A stretch of 5,445 nt of DNA, taken from assembly GCA_029977045.1 (NCBI GenBank), contig JAPOLP010000449.1, positions 1 to 5,445 of the forward strand, read 5' to 3'. How positions within the stretch are numbered: the first letter of the stretch is position 1; every line of letters starts with the position of its first letter. The translations under genes were made by a program, and so were the position numbers. Shown here piece by piece: positions 4,312 to 5,445 of the stretch. The notes under the pieces are model-generated. The model ran no database searches, was not told the origin of the DNA, and saw nothing but the letters and a program-made list of their open reading frames with translations. The stretch is from Planctomycetota bacterium (GTDB lineage Bacteria; Planctomycetota; Planctomycetia; Planctomycetales; Planctomycetaceae).

Positions 4312-5445
4312 ATGCTGCAGCGTTTTGCCGTCGCCCGTTGCCTTCTCGCTGTGTTTGTCCTTGCCGCAATGGCACCGCGAAATGTTGAGGCAGAAAACCT
4401 CAAACTGACGCTGCGGTCAAAGCAGCCGACGGCTCCGCAGAGCGGGCGGTTTCATACGGTCACTCGCGACGAGACCTGGGCAGGCAACCTGACGGCGGTC
4501 ATCGTCTGCGATATGTGGGACCTGCACCACTGCCTGAACGCGACGCGGCGCGGTGCCGAAGTGGCCCCTCGAATGAACAACGTCCTGAACGAAGCCCGGC
4601 GACGCGGAGCGATCATCATTCATGCTCCCAGCAGCTGCATGGAGACTTACAGGGAGCACCCGGCTCGCAAGCGGGCTCAGGAGACGACGCGATCCGCAAA
4701 CCTGCCGCAGGACATCAGCAAGTGGTGCTACCAGATTCCGGCGGAAGAGCAGGGCGAGTACCCGATCGACCAGAAGGACGGCGGCGAGGACGACGATCCA
4801 CAGGAGCACGCTGACTGGGCGAAGAAGCTCGCGTCGATGGGCCGCAACCCGAAGGCTCCCTGGAAGTCGCAGACCGACCTGCTGACGATCGACTCCGAAC
4901 ACGACTTCATCAGCGACAACGGCGAAGAAATCTGGAGCATCCTCGAAAAGCACGATCGCCAGAACGTGATCCTCGTCGGCGTCCACACCAACATGTGCGT
5001 GCTCGGCCGTCCCTTCGGCCTGCGGCAGCTCTCAAAGAACGACAAGAACGTCGTCCTGATGCGCGACATGACGGACACGATGTACGACCCACTGAAGCGG
5101 CCGTTCGTCAGCCACTTCACTGTAACCGACCTGATCGTCGATCACATCGAAAAGTGGGTCTGCCCGACGGTCACCAGCGACCAGCTTCTCGGCGGCCAGC
5201 CGTTCAAGTTCAAGAATGACACTCGCAAGCACTGCGTCATCGTGATGGCCGAGCAGGAGTACGTCACGAACGAGTCGCTGCCGAAGTTCGCGCTCGCGCA
5301 TCTCGGGCACGACTTCCGAGTCAGCTACGTCTTTGCTAACGAAGAGGATCGCAACGATCTGCCTGGCATAGACGTTCTCGACGCCGCCGACGTTCTCCTG
5401 CTGAGCGTCCGCCGCCGCGTCCTGCCGCCCAACCAGATGGCCGTC
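4312..5445 (+). CDS. Exported isochorismatase-like hydrolase fused to a ThuA-like domain (3' end outside window)
   Basis: The frame is open from the ATG to the window edge, giving 378 residues without a stop. Residues 1-27 are a signal peptide (FAVARCLLAVFVLAAMAP, cut after VEA). The isochorismatase-like (cysteine hydrolase) fold spans about 58-285. A beta strand leads to the catalytic Asp67 (IVCDMWD), then RRRGAIIIHAPSSCM, and GVHTNMCVLGR carries the nucleophile Cys229. NVVLMRDMTDTMYDP and the VTDLIVDHIEKWVCP helix follow. The third triad residue, a Lys, is not certain; Lys185 (PWKSQTD) is a candidate. A long acidic loop (about 145-166, GGEDDDPQEH) replaces a shorter segment in small family members. 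From about 304 a second domain begins (KHCVIVMAEQEYVTNESLP, then LLLSVRRRVLPPNQ) that resembles ThuA-like, class I amidotransferase-fold domains. Family members hydrolyse small amides or esters such as nicotinamide or isochorismate. An exported enzyme is unlikely to do NAD or siderophore chemistry, and the substrate is unknown. The gene is divergent from the DUF1080 gene. Confidence 0.88.
   Translation, partial: MLQRFAVARCLLAVFVLAAMAPRNVEAENLKLTLRSKQPTAPQSGRFHTVTRDETWAGNLTAVIVCDMWDLHHCLNATRRGAEVAPRMNNVLNEARRRGAIIIHAPSSCMETYREHPARKRAQETTRSANLPQDISKWCYQIPAEEQGEYPIDQKDGGEDDDPQEHADWAKKLASMGRNPKAPWKSQTDLLTIDSEHDFISDNGEEIWSILEKHDRQNVILVGVHTNMCVLGRPFGLRQLSKNDKNVVLMRDMTDTMYDPLKRPFVSHFTVTDLIVDHIEKWVCPTVTSDQLLGGQPFKFKNDTRKHCVIVMAEQEYVTNESLPKFALAHLGHDFRVSYVFANEEDRNDLPGIDVLDAADVLLLSVRRRVLPPNQMAV

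Noticed and set aside
4113..4403. N-terminal extension of the DUF1080 frame (632-residue version).
   Set aside because: It is Arg-rich, lacks a ribosome site, would bury a clear signal peptide and would overlap the divergent gene starting at 4312.
4417..4986. 189-residue minus-strand open frame opposite the isochorismatase-like gene.
   Set aside because: It is a shadow frame. The plus strand carries a signal peptide and the family motifs CDMWD and GVHTNMCVLGR over the same stretch.

Overview
The window looks like chromosomal DNA of a planctomycete, a member of the Planctomycetes/PVC group. The argument rests on gene content: a DUF1080 (3-keto-disaccharide hydrolase) protein, an isochorismatase-like domain running into a ThuA-like domain, an exported alanine/proline/cysteine repeat protein and a lysine-rich basic tail are all typical of that phylum. 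The DNA is GC-rich, has roomy intergenic spaces and carries mostly single genes rather than long operons. The species cannot be named from the sequence. No rRNA, tRNA, CRISPR array, insertion sequence or integrase is visible.

Layout. 1-144 (+) is the 3' end of a gene with a Lys/Ala/Thr-rich tail, closed by a strong intrinsic terminator (169-205) that can also serve the converging gene. 247-951 (-) encodes an exported FKBP-type peptidyl-prolyl isomerase of the Mip/FkpA kind. 952-1503 is a 552-bp divergent intergenic region with several short inverted repeats and no convincing gene. 1504-2232 (+) encodes a small exported protein with nine 15-residue Cys/Ala/Pro repeats, five xLPKL repeats and a Cys-rich end. 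A hairpin (2252-2285) follows it, and a second hairpin (2458-2490) lies before the next converging gene. 2505-4112 (-) encodes an exported, C-terminally membrane-anchored DUF1080 protein. 4113-4311 is a divergent promoter region. 4312 to the window end (+) is an exported isochorismatase-like protein that enters a ThuA-like domain and is cut by the window edge.

How they may work together. All four proteins with a visible N-terminus carry signal peptides, so the window is an envelope/secretome neighbourhood. The FKBP gene is divergent from the proline- and cysteine-rich protein, which makes a folding-helper relationship possible but unproven. The DUF1080 gene is divergent from the isochorismatase/ThuA-like gene. 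DUF1080 members act on 3-keto sugars and ThuA is linked to 3-keto-trehalose metabolism, so a shared role in oxidised-carbohydrate breakdown is a reasonable inference. The least explained item is the Cys-rich repeat protein, whose 45-bp repeats show a higher-order three-unit (135-bp) pattern.
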